From: Bacillus sp. FJAT-26390
GTDB taxonomy: Bacteria > Bacillota > Bacilli > Paenibacillales > Paenibacillaceae
DNA length: 64,000 nucleotides
Reading direction: 5' to 3'
Assembly: GCF_001682865.1 (NCBI RefSeq)
Contig: NZ_MAQX01000011.1
Span: forward strand, 471,692 to 535,691
Shown: positions 16,955 to 26,800 of the stretch, in pieces
Layout of the letters: every line of letters starts with the position of its first letter
Position numbering within the stretch: position 1 is the first letter of the stretch
The notes under the pieces: model-generated
Told to the model about the DNA's origin: nothing
Databases searched by the model: none
What the model saw: the letters and a program-made list of their open reading frames with translations, nothing else
Position numbers and translations under genes: made by a program

Positions 16955-19858
16955 TCATCCCTTCAACCAGCTTTTTCGCAGTGCAAAAAGCTCCCTCAGA
17001 TCGTCGGTAGACATTTCCGTTATCCACTGCTCGGACTGACCGACGACTTGATCGTTCAGCGATTGCTTTCGCTCGATCATCTCGTCAATCTTCTCCTCAA
17101 GCGTGCCGAGCGTAATAAACTTATGCACATGAACCTCTTTTGTTTGTCCGATTCGGAACGCCCGGTCGGTCGCTTGGTTCTCCACCGCAGGATTCCACCA
17201 ACGGTCAAAATGGAACACATGGTTTGCAGCGGTGAGGTTAAGCCCCGTGCCGCCAGCCTTCAGCGAAAGTACAAAAGCGCAGCATGGCTCCTCCGTATTT
17301 TGGAACTGATCAATCATTTGATCCCGCTTCGCCTTTGGCACTCCGCCATGCAAGTAAGGCACCGGCAGGCCAAGCTTCTCCTCAAGCAGCTGCTGAAGCT
17401 GATGCCCCATCTCGATATATTGCGTAAAGATGAGGCAGCGTTCGCCTTCCGCTGCGATCTCCTCGCACATTTCAAGCAGACGTGCCACTTTATTAGAGCG
17501 GTCCACTTCCCATAAAGCTGTTTTTTCCTCATCCGCAAGCAGTGAAGGATGATCGCAAAGCTGCTTCAGCTTCGTTAATGCGGCAAGAATAAGGCCTCTT
17601 CGCTGCATCGGGCCGAGCTTATCCAGATTCTCTAGCAGATCCGCCACTAAATTTTCGTACATGGCACCCTGCTCTGCCGTTAGCGTCATATAGGTTTTCG
17701 ACTCATTCTTATCCGGCAGCGACAGCTGAATCGAAGGGTCTTTCTTGATTCGCCGCAGCATAAACGGCTTCACCCAGCGCTGAAGCCCGGCGATCAGCTT
17801 CTCATCCCGCGTTTTCTCAATCGGCGTAACCACTTCCTTGCGGAACTCGTTAATGTTGCCCAAGTAACCGGGATTAATGAAATCATAGATTGACCAGAGC
17901 TCGGTCAGCCGATTCTCCATCGGCGTTCCCGTAAGCGCAATGCGATGCCCCGCCGGCAGACGCCTAATGGCGGTTGACTGCTTCGTATATATATTTTTGA
18001 TATTTTGCGCCTCATCGAGGCAAAGCGCATCCCAATCGACCAAGCTTAAATCTTCCTCGTCTAGCTGCGCGAGCGAGTAGGAGGTAATGACCAGATCCGC
18101 GCCAGCAACCGAATCGCGGAATTGCTCTCCCTTATCCCGCTTATTGCCATAATGCAGCATCACTTGAAGCGAAGGCGCGAACTTCTCAAGCTCCTTCTCC
18201 CAGTTGCCGATTACCGACGTCGGGCATATAAGCAGGGAAGGTCCGCCAGATTGCAGCTTTCTCTCCTTCAAATAGACGAGATAAGCCATAAATTGAATCG
18301 TTTTGCCAAGCCCCATATCATCCGCAAGCACGCCGCCGAGCCCGAACCTCCTTAAGAAGAGCAGCCATGATACGCCCTCAAGCTGGTAGGGGCGAAGCTC
18401 GCCCAAAAACGTTGGCGGTATTTCGGCGAGCGGAATTTGCGATGTTTGCTGGAGCTGAGCGAGCCAAGACGTTAAATGCTCATTCAGCTCAATTTCCGCT
18501 TCCAGATCATTGTCCAGCTCGCCCGTTTCATCGAGCGGAATTCCGCCTTTTAGATGCATCTCCAGAACATCTCGGAATGAGAGCCCCTTGCGCTTGCCCA
18601 TCCGCTTCAGCCATTGTTTAATTTGCGTCACATCCTGCGGGTCCAAATGAACCCACTCGCCGCCGATATTGAAAAGCCGGCGGTTCTGCTCCGCCAAGTG
18701 GAGAAACTCCGCCTCGGTCAGATTCACGTCGCCAAGCGCAAGCTTCCAGTCAAATTGAACAATTTGGTCAAGCCCGAACATCGGCTGTGCAGCCGAACCC
18801 ACTGACGATTTCATCTTGGCTCTTAGCCGCAGCTTCCGTGAGCGAACCGCTTCCCACCAGCTAGGCAGAAGCACGGGACAACCCGCTTCCAGCAGTCGAA
18901 CGCTTGCTTCCTCCAAAAACTTCCACGCCTCATTGTCCGACAGCAATTCCCTAAGCTTGCTCTCATCCTGCATATCCTTCAGCTCAGGCAGCGCCGTCGT
19001 CCATTTCATCTGCTCTTTGGCTAGCTTGCCTTCAAGCAGCGGCAGCCATTCCGCTGGAATCGCGCGACCATCCTCGGTGTCCGCTTCCCAGCCATCCTCA
19101 TTTTCATTAAGCCGAATGGGCAGCCACTGCCCCCCGTCGCGATCTTGCAGAACAGGGCGAAGCCGCCACAAGGACGACTCCATCGGCTCAACGAGCTGAA
19201 GCGCGGTACGAAACGGCAGAACATCCTTGCGAAGTCCGATCGCGATGAGCCAATCTTCCTCATCGGCCGACTTCCTTCTTAGCACCGCTTCGCCTGAAGC
19301 TGTGCCTATAGCGTTCCATGCCTTCGCCGCCTGCTCGTTTTCGGCGATCATTTGCTCGACAGCGCCGCTGATCCAGTGTTCGCTCCCATGATCGCCATTT
19401 TGAAGCGCCGCTTGCACATTGTTATTCCAAGCCTCAATTAGATCATTCTCGTGCTCCGGAATGTCCATGCGCCAGCTGCGTTTATCTTCCGTCCATCGCT
19501 CCCAATCGGGCGCAAACCAGCCATTGATCAATGCGGTCCGTATTTGCCCTGCCATTCTCATCAGGACGGACAAGCGGTCCGTCCATTCTAATTGAAGCAG
19601 CCGCACATGCTGCGGCGAAGATAAATAATCCATGGCAAGCAGCGGCGGCACTTTCAGCAGCTTCCGTTCGCCAACGCTAATCTCTTCGATATCCGCCCCG
19701 TACCAGGATGCCTTATGCCATGCAAACAACAAGGAGCGCAGCTTGCTATCGGCCGCATCCTTCCGATCGACTGCGCTTAACAGAACCGAGGCGTCGCCTT
19801 CCTCTTCGTTCCAAAACCCGTCTATCATTAACTTGCGCGCGCCAATGTATGTTTTCAT
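16955..19858 (-). CDS. SNF2-family DEAD/DEAH-box ATPase/helicase
   Basis: A SWI2/SNF2 ATPase of 967 residues. The N-terminal about 450 residues match the bacterial SNF2-associated region. Helicase motifs follow: ADDMGLGKT (motif I, about 513-520), LCLDEAQNIKN (II), ALTGTPMENRL (III), FTQYIEMG (IV) and LKAGGTGLNL...RAFRIGQ (V-VI). Such proteins translocate on duplex DNA and remodel DNA-protein complexes, possibly at RNA polymerase or in repair. The start at 19858 overlaps the SWIM gene stop as ATGA, which argues against the longer start at 19879. It is coupled to the SWIM zinc-finger gene. Confidence 0.9.
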   Translation of the reverse strand: MKTYIGARKLMIDGFWNEEEGDASVLLSAVDRKDAADSKLRSLLFAWHKASWYGADIEEISVGERKLLKVPPLLAMDYLSSPQHVRLLQLEWTDRLSVLMRMAGQIRTALINGWFAPDWERWTEDKRSWRMDIPEHENDLIEAWNNNVQAALQNGDHGSEHWISGAVEQMIAENEQAAKAWNAIGTASGEAVLRRKSADEEDWLIAIGLRKDVLPFRTALQLVEPMESSLWRLRPVLQDRDGGQWLPIRLNENEDGWEADTEDGRAIPAEWLPLLEGKLAKEQMKWTTALPELKDMQDESKLRELLSDNEAWKFLEEASVRLLEAGCPVLLPSWWEAVRSRKLRLRAKMKSSVGSAAQPMFGLDQIVQFDWKLALGDVNLTEAEFLHLAEQNRRLFNIGGEWVHLDPQDVTQIKQWLKRMGKRKGLSFRDVLEMHLKGGIPLDETGELDNDLEAEIELNEHLTSWLAQLQQTSQIPLAEIPPTFLGELRPYQLEGVSWLLFLRRFGLGGVLADDMGLGKTIQFMAYLVYLKERKLQSGGPSLLICPTSVIGNWEKELEKFAPSLQVMLHYGNKRDKGEQFRDSVAGADLVITSYSLAQLDEEDLSLVDWDALCLDEAQNIKNIYTKQSTAIRRLPAGHRIALTGTPMENRLTELWSIYDFINPGYLGNINEFRKEVVTPIEKTRDEKLIAGLQRWVKPFMLRRIKKDPSIQLSLPDKNESKTYMTLTAEQGAMYENLVADLLENLDKLGPMQRRGLILAALTKLKQLCDHPSLLADEEKTALWEVDRSNKVARLLEMCEEIAAEGERCLIFTQYIEMGHQLQQLLEEKLGLPVPYLHGGVPKAKRDQMIDQFQNTEEPCCAFVLSLKAGGTGLNLTAANHVFHFDRWWNPAVENQATDRAFRIGQTKEVHVHKFITLGTLEEKIDEMIERKQSLNDQVVGQSEQWITEMSTDDLRELFALRKSWLKG

Positions 19859-21468
19859 GTAACGATTTTCCCTTTCCACAGCTCTTCCTGAAAAGCTCTA
19901 AGACGCTGATGTTTCCGTACAAGTCCTGCAATATATTGATCCCATTTCGGTGTATCCTTGTCTGCTTTATATAAACGCTCCAGCTTCTTCAGCTGCTTAA
20001 CGGCTATTCGGTACCCTTGCCGGTTGCGAGTCTGAATGGATGCCTCAACCGACTGATGGTAGAGAGGCATTAACGCATGCGGAGCAAGCTTCGCAATTTC
20101 GCGCAGCGCATGAGCGCCGACATCCTCCGGACGGGAGCCCACGAGCATCTGCAGATCGGCCCATTCCTCATAACGCTTCTGATCCAGCCAATGGTCAGAT
20201 AATTCTGAATAGGAATGAGGCAGCAATTGCGTCATGTAGTCGGTCCATATTTGCAAATCCGGACGGTCGAGATCGGCTCGGCGGCATAACGTTACGAACG
20301 GGCCAACCGAACGGCCGTTTTTCACTTTGTTGACTCGCTCGAACAGAAAGCTCATCCAGCGCTCCACGAGCTCCCATTTTCCTTCTTCCATCCGCTGTGC
20401 CGCGCATGGATACATCACCTTCTGCGAACGCTCAAAGCTCGTTAATGCAAAATGTTGAATCGCAAGTTCATCGTTTTTGTCAAAAAAGTACATAATGCCA
20501 ATCGCGGTATGCAAAAACTCCTTATTGACGCCTTCCGCATCCTCTGCGTGAGACAGCTCGACCATCGAGGTTAGCTCGCGCTCAAACCAGCTGCGGTTTT
20601 CGGATAGCTTCTCGCAGAAGGCCAAATAAATATAGCCCCAGTCAAAGAGCTGCCGCTCCGTGCTGGCTGCCCATATCTTCACATGTGCGATCAGCGCATC
20701 CGCCCAAGCCTCTTCCTCCGGCCCCATCGTCTCCGGCGTCAACTCGGATATTAGCGTATAGAGATGCTCCACCCAAGGCTCTGCCATACGGATAAACGAC
20801 ATCTCATGGTAATATCTGCTGAACGAATCAACCGTATTAATGGCTCGCTCTGCTTGCTCCAGCACGAATAGAATAGCCGTTGACCAGTGCAATCGCTGCA
20901 TCGGCTTCTCCCAGTCCTTCGCGAGTCCCTTTAAGGATGATAATAAAGGCTGCAGCGCATGCAGAGAATGGCGGCACTTCCGCCAAACCTCGCCATGCGT
21001 CTCCTCCATCCAGCTCAGCCACTCCCCGGCGGTCGCAAGTGCGCCAGGGTCGCGGGGAGCGACGGGCAATTGCGGCTGCGGCTCAGCCCTTGCCGCCTGC
21101 GAAGTCTTCAGCAGCGAACTTGCAGATGAGAGTCCGAGCAGTCGGAAATAGGATCGTTCCGCTAGCCCATGCCCCCCCTCCTGCTGACTGCAATATTGAA
21201 AATATACGGCCGCCATATGCTTGCAAAAACCGGTATATGGGCAGGTACAGGAGCTGTACCGCAAGTTGCTTGCATCTAATATAACAGCATAAAGATCCGA
21301 GCCCTGAACGACGCCATATAAATGGTCTTGGCTGCCTTCATTCGCGCTGTTCACTTTGCCTTCCATGTAATATTGCCAACCTCGCTTCATAATCGTCGTT
21401 TCGACGTGAACGTTTAACTGTTGTTCAATCAGCGCGTGCAGCTTTTCATTGAGGTGCATTAGAGACAT
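19855..21468 (-). CDS. SWIM zinc-finger protein
   Basis: A protein of 537 residues with a SWIM zinc-binding motif near residue 75 (CTCPYTGFCKHMAAVYF, a CxC...CxH pattern), thought to bind DNA or protein. The rest is helical and unassigned. SWIM proteins next to SNF2 helicases are a recurrent pair in Firmicutes, consistent with a joint role in DNA transactions. The start at 21468 has AAAGGA nine bases upstream. Confidence 0.8.
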   Translation of the reverse strand: MSLMHLNEKLHALIEQQLNVHVETTIMKRGWQYYMEGKVNSANEGSQDHLYGVVQGSDLYAVILDASNLRYSSCTCPYTGFCKHMAAVYFQYCSQQEGGHGLAERSYFRLLGLSSASSLLKTSQAARAEPQPQLPVAPRDPGALATAGEWLSWMEETHGEVWRKCRHSLHALQPLLSSLKGLAKDWEKPMQRLHWSTAILFVLEQAERAINTVDSFSRYYHEMSFIRMAEPWVEHLYTLISELTPETMGPEEEAWADALIAHVKIWAASTERQLFDWGYIYLAFCEKLSENRSWFERELTSMVELSHAEDAEGVNKEFLHTAIGIMYFFDKNDELAIQHFALTSFERSQKVMYPCAAQRMEEGKWELVERWMSFLFERVNKVKNGRSVGPFVTLCRRADLDRPDLQIWTDYMTQLLPHSYSELSDHWLDQKRYEEWADLQMLVGSRPEDVGAHALREIAKLAPHALMPLYHQSVEASIQTRNRQGYRIAVKQLKKLERLYKADKDTPKWDQYIAGLVRKHQRLRAFQEELWKGKIVT

Positions 21469-21565
21469 TCACCCGCTTCCTTTCCGTTCACTTGCATTCT
21501 TTCTATTATACCAAGCCGAAACGGCTGTTGCCATCATTTGGCGTCAAATGCCTGATCTGGAGCAA

Positions 21566-21606
21566 ATAAAAATGCCTTACCGACCCGGAACTCCAGTCGG
21601 CAAGGC
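21566..21606 (-). terminator. Intrinsic terminator after sensor kinase gene
   Basis: Minus-strand arms GCCTTGCCGAC and GTCGGTAAGGC (one G-T pair) with an 11-nt loop are followed by ATTTTTATTT, directly after the kinase stop codon at 21617. Confidence 0.75.
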
Positions 21607-21616
21607 AAACTCTTTA

Positions 21617-23371
21617 TTATAATGGCATTTTTATGATAAACGTTAATTTTCCGGTCGGCTCCGCAGTGACGTGAACGTCTCCCTTATACTGCTTCGCGAT
21701 CGACTTCACAATGGATAGACCTAGACCTTGATGGTCCTGCTGCTTGGTCGAATAACCCGCCTCGAAAATAGGCTTCGATATCGCTTCATCAGCGTTTTCA
21801 CAGGTATTCGTAACGGTAAACTCCAGGAAATCAGCCGTCTGCTTGCCAACGAGCGTAACATGCCGCCTGTCCTCCGAATATTTCAGCACTTCATCAAAGG
21901 CATTATCGATCAAGTTGCCGAGCATCCGATTGACGTCAAGCGTCTTAACGCCCATTTCCTGCATATTAAGACCGGTAAACGAGCAGCTGAATTGAATTTT
22001 ATTGCTCTCCGCCTGCGAAATTTTGGAGCGTACAAGTGCCGCTATCGCCGGATTGCCGATATTAATAATATCGTTCATCATCCGGATATCACCGGTCAGC
22101 TCCTTCGTGTATGCAACGAGCTCCTGCGATTTATCGAGCTCCGCGAGAGAATGGATCGTCTGCACGTGGTTTAAGAAATCATGCCTTTGCGCCCTTATCG
22201 ATTGGAACATTTGGTTGATCTCGTCCACATAGGTTTCTTGCGTGACGCGTACCACCTTATCGCGCGAATGCCTATAATATCTCATCGCAACAACGGCAAT
22301 CAGCAAGCTTAAGCCGGTTACGATCAATATTATGATGCCTAAATTGAGAAACTGCGAATCAAGCTTTTCTTGAATGACATGATAATCGGAAGTAAGCATC
22401 AGCACGTAGCTATTCATCGGCTGGCCGTCCCGATCCGTTATGTTAATCCCTTTTTCATTCACGAATGTCGGAATATACATTTTGTAAATTTCTTTACCGT
22501 TAATATTTTCACGAAGCGTAACTGTCTTCTTAGAAAAATAGGCTTTGCGCACCATGCTCGTATCCTGCGCCGACTTTATCGAGTACGTGCCATAAAAAAT
22601 CGGCTCCTGTACTTTATGGCCTTGCACTTGGCCTTCCGGATTAATCGTTGCTTTCCCATCCGGGTACGTCTCCGGGTTTATGAATGCAATCTCTAGTAGG
22701 GAGTCGCTGCTCTGGACCGAATTTTCGATCATGCGATGAACGCCAGTGGCGATTTCATAGGCTTCCTGCCGCTCATAATCCACGTAGGGATCGATGATAT
22801 AGTTTGTTGCACCATCGTAATAGTATCCCCATTTGTTAAGCTGATCCACGTTGGTCGTAGATACCTCGAACGGTCCGCTCCAGAAATTCGGAAGCGATTG
22901 TCCAAGCCAGTCCACCGAAGCATTTTTGTTCTCGAACAGCTGGTTAAACACCTCGTACCATGGCTTCCAGCTTTTCGTACTCGTATTCACTTGTTTTTCG
23001 TTAGAGGATTTGTATAGCACAATATCATCAGGTAATTTCTTAAGAAGTGTGATGTGGCTGAGGTCCAGCTTGTCGCGCAGCTCGATCAGCTGCTCAGACG
23101 TTACTTTCTCGATATCGGGATCTAGAGCATATTGGATAGCGATCGAAGCGGCGCGAAGCTCACGGCCGATCTGATTTTGGAATTGCTCGGAGCCTTCGCG
23201 AGATTGTTCTAGTGAAATTTGCAGTCGATTTGCATGGTTCAGGAGTTCTTCGTTAAAAGAGTCTTCCAGCGTTTTTTTGGTAAGAAAATAATAAGCCGTA
23301 TTGTTCAATAAAACTAAAACGACGATAACGCTAATCGCCACAAGCCAAATATTGCGTTGCATCTCCTGCAT
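21617..23371 (-). CDS. Membrane sensor histidine kinase with Spo0B-type (CitA-like) dimerisation domain
   Basis: A kinase of 584 residues. TM1 is at about 8-28, the extracytoplasmic sensor spans about 30-345 and TM2 about 347-368. The SPOB_a dimerisation helix has QRHDFLNHVQTIHSLAEL with the phospho-His. The ATPase domain shows MLGNLIDNAFDEVLKY and QGLGLSIVKSIAKQYKGDV. No response regulator is adjacent, so its partner is unknown. The ATG at 23371 has AGAAGGGCAAG just upstream, and a TATAAT sits at about -25. Confidence 0.8.
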   Translation of the reverse strand: MQEMQRNIWLVAISVIVVLVLLNNTAYYFLTKKTLEDSFNEELLNHANRLQISLEQSREGSEQFQNQIGRELRAASIAIQYALDPDIEKVTSEQLIELRDKLDLSHITLLKKLPDDIVLYKSSNEKQVNTSTKSWKPWYEVFNQLFENKNASVDWLGQSLPNFWSGPFEVSTTNVDQLNKWGYYYDGATNYIIDPYVDYERQEAYEIATGVHRMIENSVQSSDSLLEIAFINPETYPDGKATINPEGQVQGHKVQEPIFYGTYSIKSAQDTSMVRKAYFSKKTVTLRENINGKEIYKMYIPTFVNEKGINITDRDGQPMNSYVLMLTSDYHVIQEKLDSQFLNLGIIILIVTGLSLLIAVVAMRYYRHSRDKVVRVTQETYVDEINQMFQSIRAQRHDFLNHVQTIHSLAELDKSQELVAYTKELTGDIRMMNDIINIGNPAIAALVRSKISQAESNKIQFSCSFTGLNMQEMGVKTLDVNRMLGNLIDNAFDEVLKYSEDRRHVTLVGKQTADFLEFTVTNTCENADEAISKPIFEAGYSTKQQDHQGLGLSIVKSIAKQYKGDVHVTAEPTGKLTFIIKMPL

Positions 23372-23496
23372 CTTGCCCTTCTATCTATTATAGCTTTCAT
23401 TATGTAGCATCCTAAACCAAACGACAATACTCTTTCCACTAACAAATGATAACAAATATACGGTCATCAAAAACAAAATAAACGAGATTGCTGGCG

Positions 23497-24171
23497 TTAA
23501 CCGGTTGTCTTCTTCCACCATAAACGAACGGCCCATTTGCGCTCCTGACGTTTCTTGTAACGAGGCAGCATCCGGTATATGCGAAGCCCCTCCTCCGTGG
23601 TGCGCTTAGCTTCCTCCGCATTTCCAAGCTGCTTATAAATGGATGTTAATTGGTCATAAGCTTCGCAGGACGAGGAATTAATCGCTTGAAAAGCTTGGAT
23701 ATAGGTGAGCGCCTTCTCGGTTTGTCCGCTTGAGTAATGGGATGCCAGGCGCAGGTACGGCGCTCCATATTTGACTCGCGGATTAAGGTCCAGACCTCTA
23801 AGCATGCAGGCAACCCCGCGTTCCTCATCGCCTGTATACAAATAACTCATGCCGAGGTCATCCCAGAACTCAGCGGAATCCTCAAGCGTATGCTGCAGCG
23901 GTTCAAGCCATCGAAGAGCCTCTCCATACTTCTTTCTCTCGATTAGAAGCCTGGCTAGCTCATGCTTGGAGGAGACATCGTTTGGGGAGCTGTCTATTTG
24001 CTGTTTCAGCTTTTTTATTCTAGAGAGTCTTTTTATAGGTTTAAAGAGGCTGGGCGTTAACCCGACAAAGCGCCGGTCTAACATATAAAGCAGGACTAGC
24101 ATGACGAGGATAGCGATAAATGGGTTGCCGAACAACCATATCAAGAAAATGAAAAGACTAAATTTTAACAT
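23497..24171 (-). CDS. Membrane-anchored TPR-repeat protein
   Basis: A protein of 224 residues. The first about 32 residues form a hydrophobic hairpin (FSLFIFLIWLFGNPFIAILV and a second segment), then a basic linker. Three or four TPR-like helical pairs follow (about 65-205; ELARLLIERKKYGEALRWLE, DDLGMSYLYTGDEERGVACM, YDQLTSIYKQLGNAEEAKRT). It probably scaffolds protein contacts at the membrane. The start has AGGGGGATAAG before ATG. No partner can be assigned. Confidence 0.7.
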   Translation of the reverse strand: MLKFSLFIFLIWLFGNPFIAILVMLVLLYMLDRRFVGLTPSLFKPIKRLSRIKKLKQQIDSSPNDVSSKHELARLLIERKKYGEALRWLEPLQHTLEDSAEFWDDLGMSYLYTGDEERGVACMLRGLDLNPRVKYGAPYLRLASHYSSGQTEKALTYIQAFQAINSSSCEAYDQLTSIYKQLGNAEEAKRTTEEGLRIYRMLPRYKKRQERKWAVRLWWKKTTG

Positions 24172-24311
24172 CTTATCCCCCTACAAAATGTATAATGGAA
24201 TCTGCTTTCAATGCAAAACCCAGCGATTTATTGTACAAATATGGTTCGATTATACCATAATTTTCTCGATTATTGAGCAATACTAGCAAATTGTCATCTT
24301 ACCCGAGAGGT

Positions 24312-24326
24312 GCATAATAATTAGGC
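24312..24326. promoter_or_regulatory. Possible PerR box upstream of catalase
   Basis: GCATAATAATTAGGC matches the core of the PerR operator (ATAAT-N-ATTA; nine of 14 consensus positions), about 60 bp before the catalase start. Vegetative catalases in Bacilli are PerR-controlled. The outer positions do not match, so this is tentative. Confidence 0.3.
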
Positions 24327-24387
24327 GAAAGACTCAAACTAGTCGCGTATTTAGGCATATGAAAAAAAAAAGGAGGATGATCATGTT

Positions 24388-25962
24388 ATGGCATCAAATG
24401 ATACGCCTGACCAAACACTAACGACTAGGCAGGGCCATCCCGTCACTGACAACCAAAATATCCGGACCATCGGCAACCGCGGTCCCTCAACGTTAGAGAA
24501 CTATCATTTTATTGAGAAAATCTCACATTTTGACCGCGAACGCGTTCCTGAGCGCGTCGTGCATGCGCGGGGCGCTGGGGCACATGGCTATTTCGAGGCC
24601 TATGGGAAGCTCGGCGATGAGCCGATTGCCAAATATACGAGAGCGAAGCTCTTTCAAGAGGCAGGCAAGCAGACGCCTGTATTCGTTCGATTCTCAAGCG
24701 TTATTCACGGCGGCCATTCCCCGGAGACGCTTCGTGACCCGCGCGGCTTTGCTACCAAGTTTTATACGGAGGACGGTAACTGGGATCTTGTCGGCAACAA
24801 TCTAAAAATATTTTTTATTCGCGACGCGATGAAGTTTCCCGATATGGTGCATGCCTTCAAGCCTGATCCGGTCACGAATGTGCAAAGCATGGAACGTTTC
24901 TTTGATTTTGTGTCCCAGTCTCCTGAAGCAACGCATATGATTACCTTTTTGTTCTCCCCATGGGGAATTCCAGCTAATTACCGGCAAATGCAAGGCTCGG
25001 GCGTGAATACATACAAATGGGTGAATGCCGAAGGCAAAGGCGTTCTCGTCAAATATCATTGGGAGCCGAAGCAAGGCATACGCAACCTGCGGCAATCTGA
25101 AGCTGAGCAGCTGCAAGGGAAAAACTTCAATCATGCCACTCAGGATTTATATGAGGCAATCGAGCGCGGCGAGTATCCGGAGTGGGAGCTTCAGGTGCAG
25201 TGGATGAGCGACGACGCGCATGATGAGCTTGATTTTGACCCGCTTGACGATACGAAGCTGTGGGATCCCGAGCTGTTCCCTATGCTGCCTGTCGGCAGGA
25301 TGGTTCTGAACAAAAATCCGGAAAACTACTTCACAGAGGTTGAGCAAGCCGCATTCGGCACTGGCGTATTAGTGGATGGACTGGATTTCTCCGACGATAA
25401 AATGCTGCAAGGGCGTACATTCTCTTATTCCGATACGCAGCGCCATCGCGTAGGCACCAACTATCTGCAATTGCCGATCAACGCGCCGAAGAAGCCGGTT
25501 GCGACCAATCAGCGCGACGGTCAGATGGCTTTCTATATCGATATTGCGCCTGGCCAAAATCCACATGTCAACTATGAGCCTTCAACGATGGGCGGCTTAA
25601 AGGAAGCATCGCCATCCGGCGAGCCGCATGAGCCATCCTATTCAGCTAAGCTGACCAGGCAGCCCATCGACCGGCAAAACAATTTCAAGCAAGCCGGCGA
25701 TACCTATCGCAAATTCGAGCAATGGGAGCGCGACGAGCTCATTGAAAATTTAGTGGATGCGCTTAGCAACTGCAGCTCGGTCATTCGCGAACAAATGATT
25801 AAGCATTTTTCCGAAGCTGACAGTGAATACGGGAGTCGTGTAGCCGAAGGCCTTAAGCAAAAGGATAAGCATCTTGCGGATAAAGGGCATGTCGGCACAA
25901 CGCCGGCAAACGAAGGAATGGAGATCGCAAGCGAGCTTGGACATTCCACCGATGGCTATTGA
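24388..25962 (+). CDS. katA: Heme catalase (KatA-like)
   Basis: A monofunctional catalase of 524 residues that dismutates hydrogen peroxide. The distal heme His59 lies in [23 protein letters not shown] and [17 protein letters not shown] carry the conserved Asn/Phe region, and the proximal tyrosine is in [12 protein letters not shown]. Length is slightly above the usual 480-490 of the small-subunit clade, with a 30-40 residue C-terminal tail. AGGAGG is 11 bases before ATG. It is monocistronic, on the opposite strand to the TPR gene. Confidence 0.93.
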   Translation: MASNDTPDQTLTTRQGHPVTDNQNIRTIGNRGPSTLENYHFIEKISHFDRERVPERVVHARGAGAHGYFEAYGKLGDEPIAKYTRAKLFQEAGKQTPVFVRFSSVIHGGHSPETLRDPRGFATKFYTEDGNWDLVGNNLKIFFIRDAMKFPDMVHAFKPDPVTNVQSMERFFDFVSQSPEATHMITFLFSPWGIPANYRQMQGSGVNTYKWVNAEGKGVLVKYHWEPKQGIRNLRQSEAEQLQGKNFNHATQDLYEAIERGEYPEWELQVQWMSDDAHDELDFDPLDDTKLWDPELFPMLPVGRMVLNKNPENYFTEVEQAAFGTGVLVDGLDFSDDKMLQGRTFSYSDTQRHRVGTNYLQLPINAPKKPVATNQRDGQMAFYIDIAPGQNPHVNYEPSTMGGLKEASPSGEPHEPSYSAKLTRQPIDRQNNFKQAGDTYRKFEQWERDELIENLVDALSNCSSVIREQMIKHFSEADSEYGSRVAEGLKQKDKHLADKGHVGTTPANEGMEIASELGHSTDGY

Positions 25963-26000
25963 AAAAAGATGAAAGTGTAATTTTTCAAGCGAGAATCCTC

Positions 26001-26029
26001 TTGACGAAAGCGCTTTAAGTTAATATGAT
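26001..26029 (+). promoter_or_regulatory. Sigma-A promoter of the amino-sugar PTS operon with an internal cre site
   Basis: TTGACG (26001-26006) and TATGAT (26024-26029) are spaced by 17 bp. Between them CGAAAGCGCTTTAA (26005-26018) matches 12 of 14 positions of the CcpA cre consensus. CcpA bound there would block RNA polymerase, giving catabolite repression. Confidence 0.75.
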
Positions 26030-26095
26030 GTTACTATTCAAGCGAATGATTGCAAAACTCATTTAATTGATTTTAACGATCATCCATAACCATTT

Positions 26096-26188
26096 GGCGT
26101 GTTACTCATCCATTGAGGCATGAGCCAAGAAAAGATTACCATCTAATGTCGAATTAGAGCGGTCTTCTTTTCTTGGCTCTTTTTTTTG
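26096..26188 (+). promoter_or_regulatory. RAT antiterminator site and leader terminator
   Basis: The leader contains GCGTGTTACTCATC followed by CATTGAGGCATGAG (26098-26125), closely resembling, as I remember it, the RAT RNA element bound by GlcT ahead of Bacillus ptsG. It overlaps the 5' arm (26122-26135) of a 14-bp-stem terminator, whose other arm is at 26166-26179 and is followed by eight T. Bound antiterminator would stabilise the RAT hairpin and prevent the terminator. The antiterminator gene itself is the first gene downstream, so it is autoregulated. Confidence 0.85.
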
Positions 26189-26227
26189 CCAATTGGGCAC
26201 CTTAATGACAAAGGAGGGATTTCAAGC

Positions 26228-26788
26228 ATGGCTCGCGCATTCCGGGTAGAACGTGCGATCGGCAACAATGTTCTGTTAACGGCCGACACGCAAACCGAGA
26301 GAGAATATGTCATTTTCGGCAAAGGGCTTGGCTTCGCGCTGAAAGCCGGCCAAACCATCGCCAGCACGGACCCGCGTATCGAGAAGCGATTTCGCTTAGA
26401 CGATACCGAACAGATGAAGCAGTACCACTCCTATCTCGAGGAGATCGATCCCGGAATCATCGAAGTAACAGAGCGGATTGCGGACCATATCAAGCAGATG
26501 ATCGGCGTTGATGTGCATCCGAAGCTATATTTCGCCTTGCCGAGCCACATCCAATTTGCTGTTTATCGGCTGCGTAATGGCATGGATATTGTAAATCCTT
26601 TTCTAAACGAGACCAAAAAGAGCTTTCCGATGGAATATGAAATCGCAGCTCGATTAGCGGAATGGATCAGCACGCAGTTCAAGGTTGCGGTGCCAGAGGA
26701 TGAAATCGGATTTCTAGCGCTCCATATCTACTCCGGTATTCATAATGTAGCGGTAGGACAAATTATCAAACAAACAGATCAACAATAG
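26228..26788 (+). CDS. Short BglG/GlcT-type transcription antiterminator with one PRD
   Basis: A protein of 186 residues. The CAT RNA-binding domain is at about 4-58 (RVERAIGNNVLLTA, YVIFGKGLGF). A single PRD covers about 70-175, with the conserved histidines His107 (LPSHIQFAVYR) and His166 (IGFLALHI) phosphorylated by PTS proteins. The usual second PRD (about 100 residues) is absent: the stop is followed after 12 bp by the EIIA gene, with no remnant in any frame. GlcT depends mainly on PRD1 phosphorylation by its EII, so a one-PRD form could still work. AAGGAGG sets the start. Confidence 0.82.
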   Translation: MARAFRVERAIGNNVLLTADTQTEREYVIFGKGLGFALKAGQTIASTDPRIEKRFRLDDTEQMKQYHSYLEEIDPGIIEVTERIADHIKQMIGVDVHPKLYFALPSHIQFAVYRLRNGMDIVNPFLNETKKSFPMEYEIAARLAEWISTQFKVAVPEDEIGFLALHIYSGIHNVAVGQIIKQTDQQ

Positions 26789-26800
26789 GAGGACTAAACC

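Noticed and set aside
20840..21284. Plus-strand frames opposite the SWIM gene
   Set aside because: Antisense shadows lacking start signals; the SWIM motif on the other strand is clear.
24243..24262. PerR box at the inverted repeat ATTAT-ACC-ATAAT
   Set aside because: Spacing and register do not fit the 7-1-7 PerR consensus; it may be part of a promoter.
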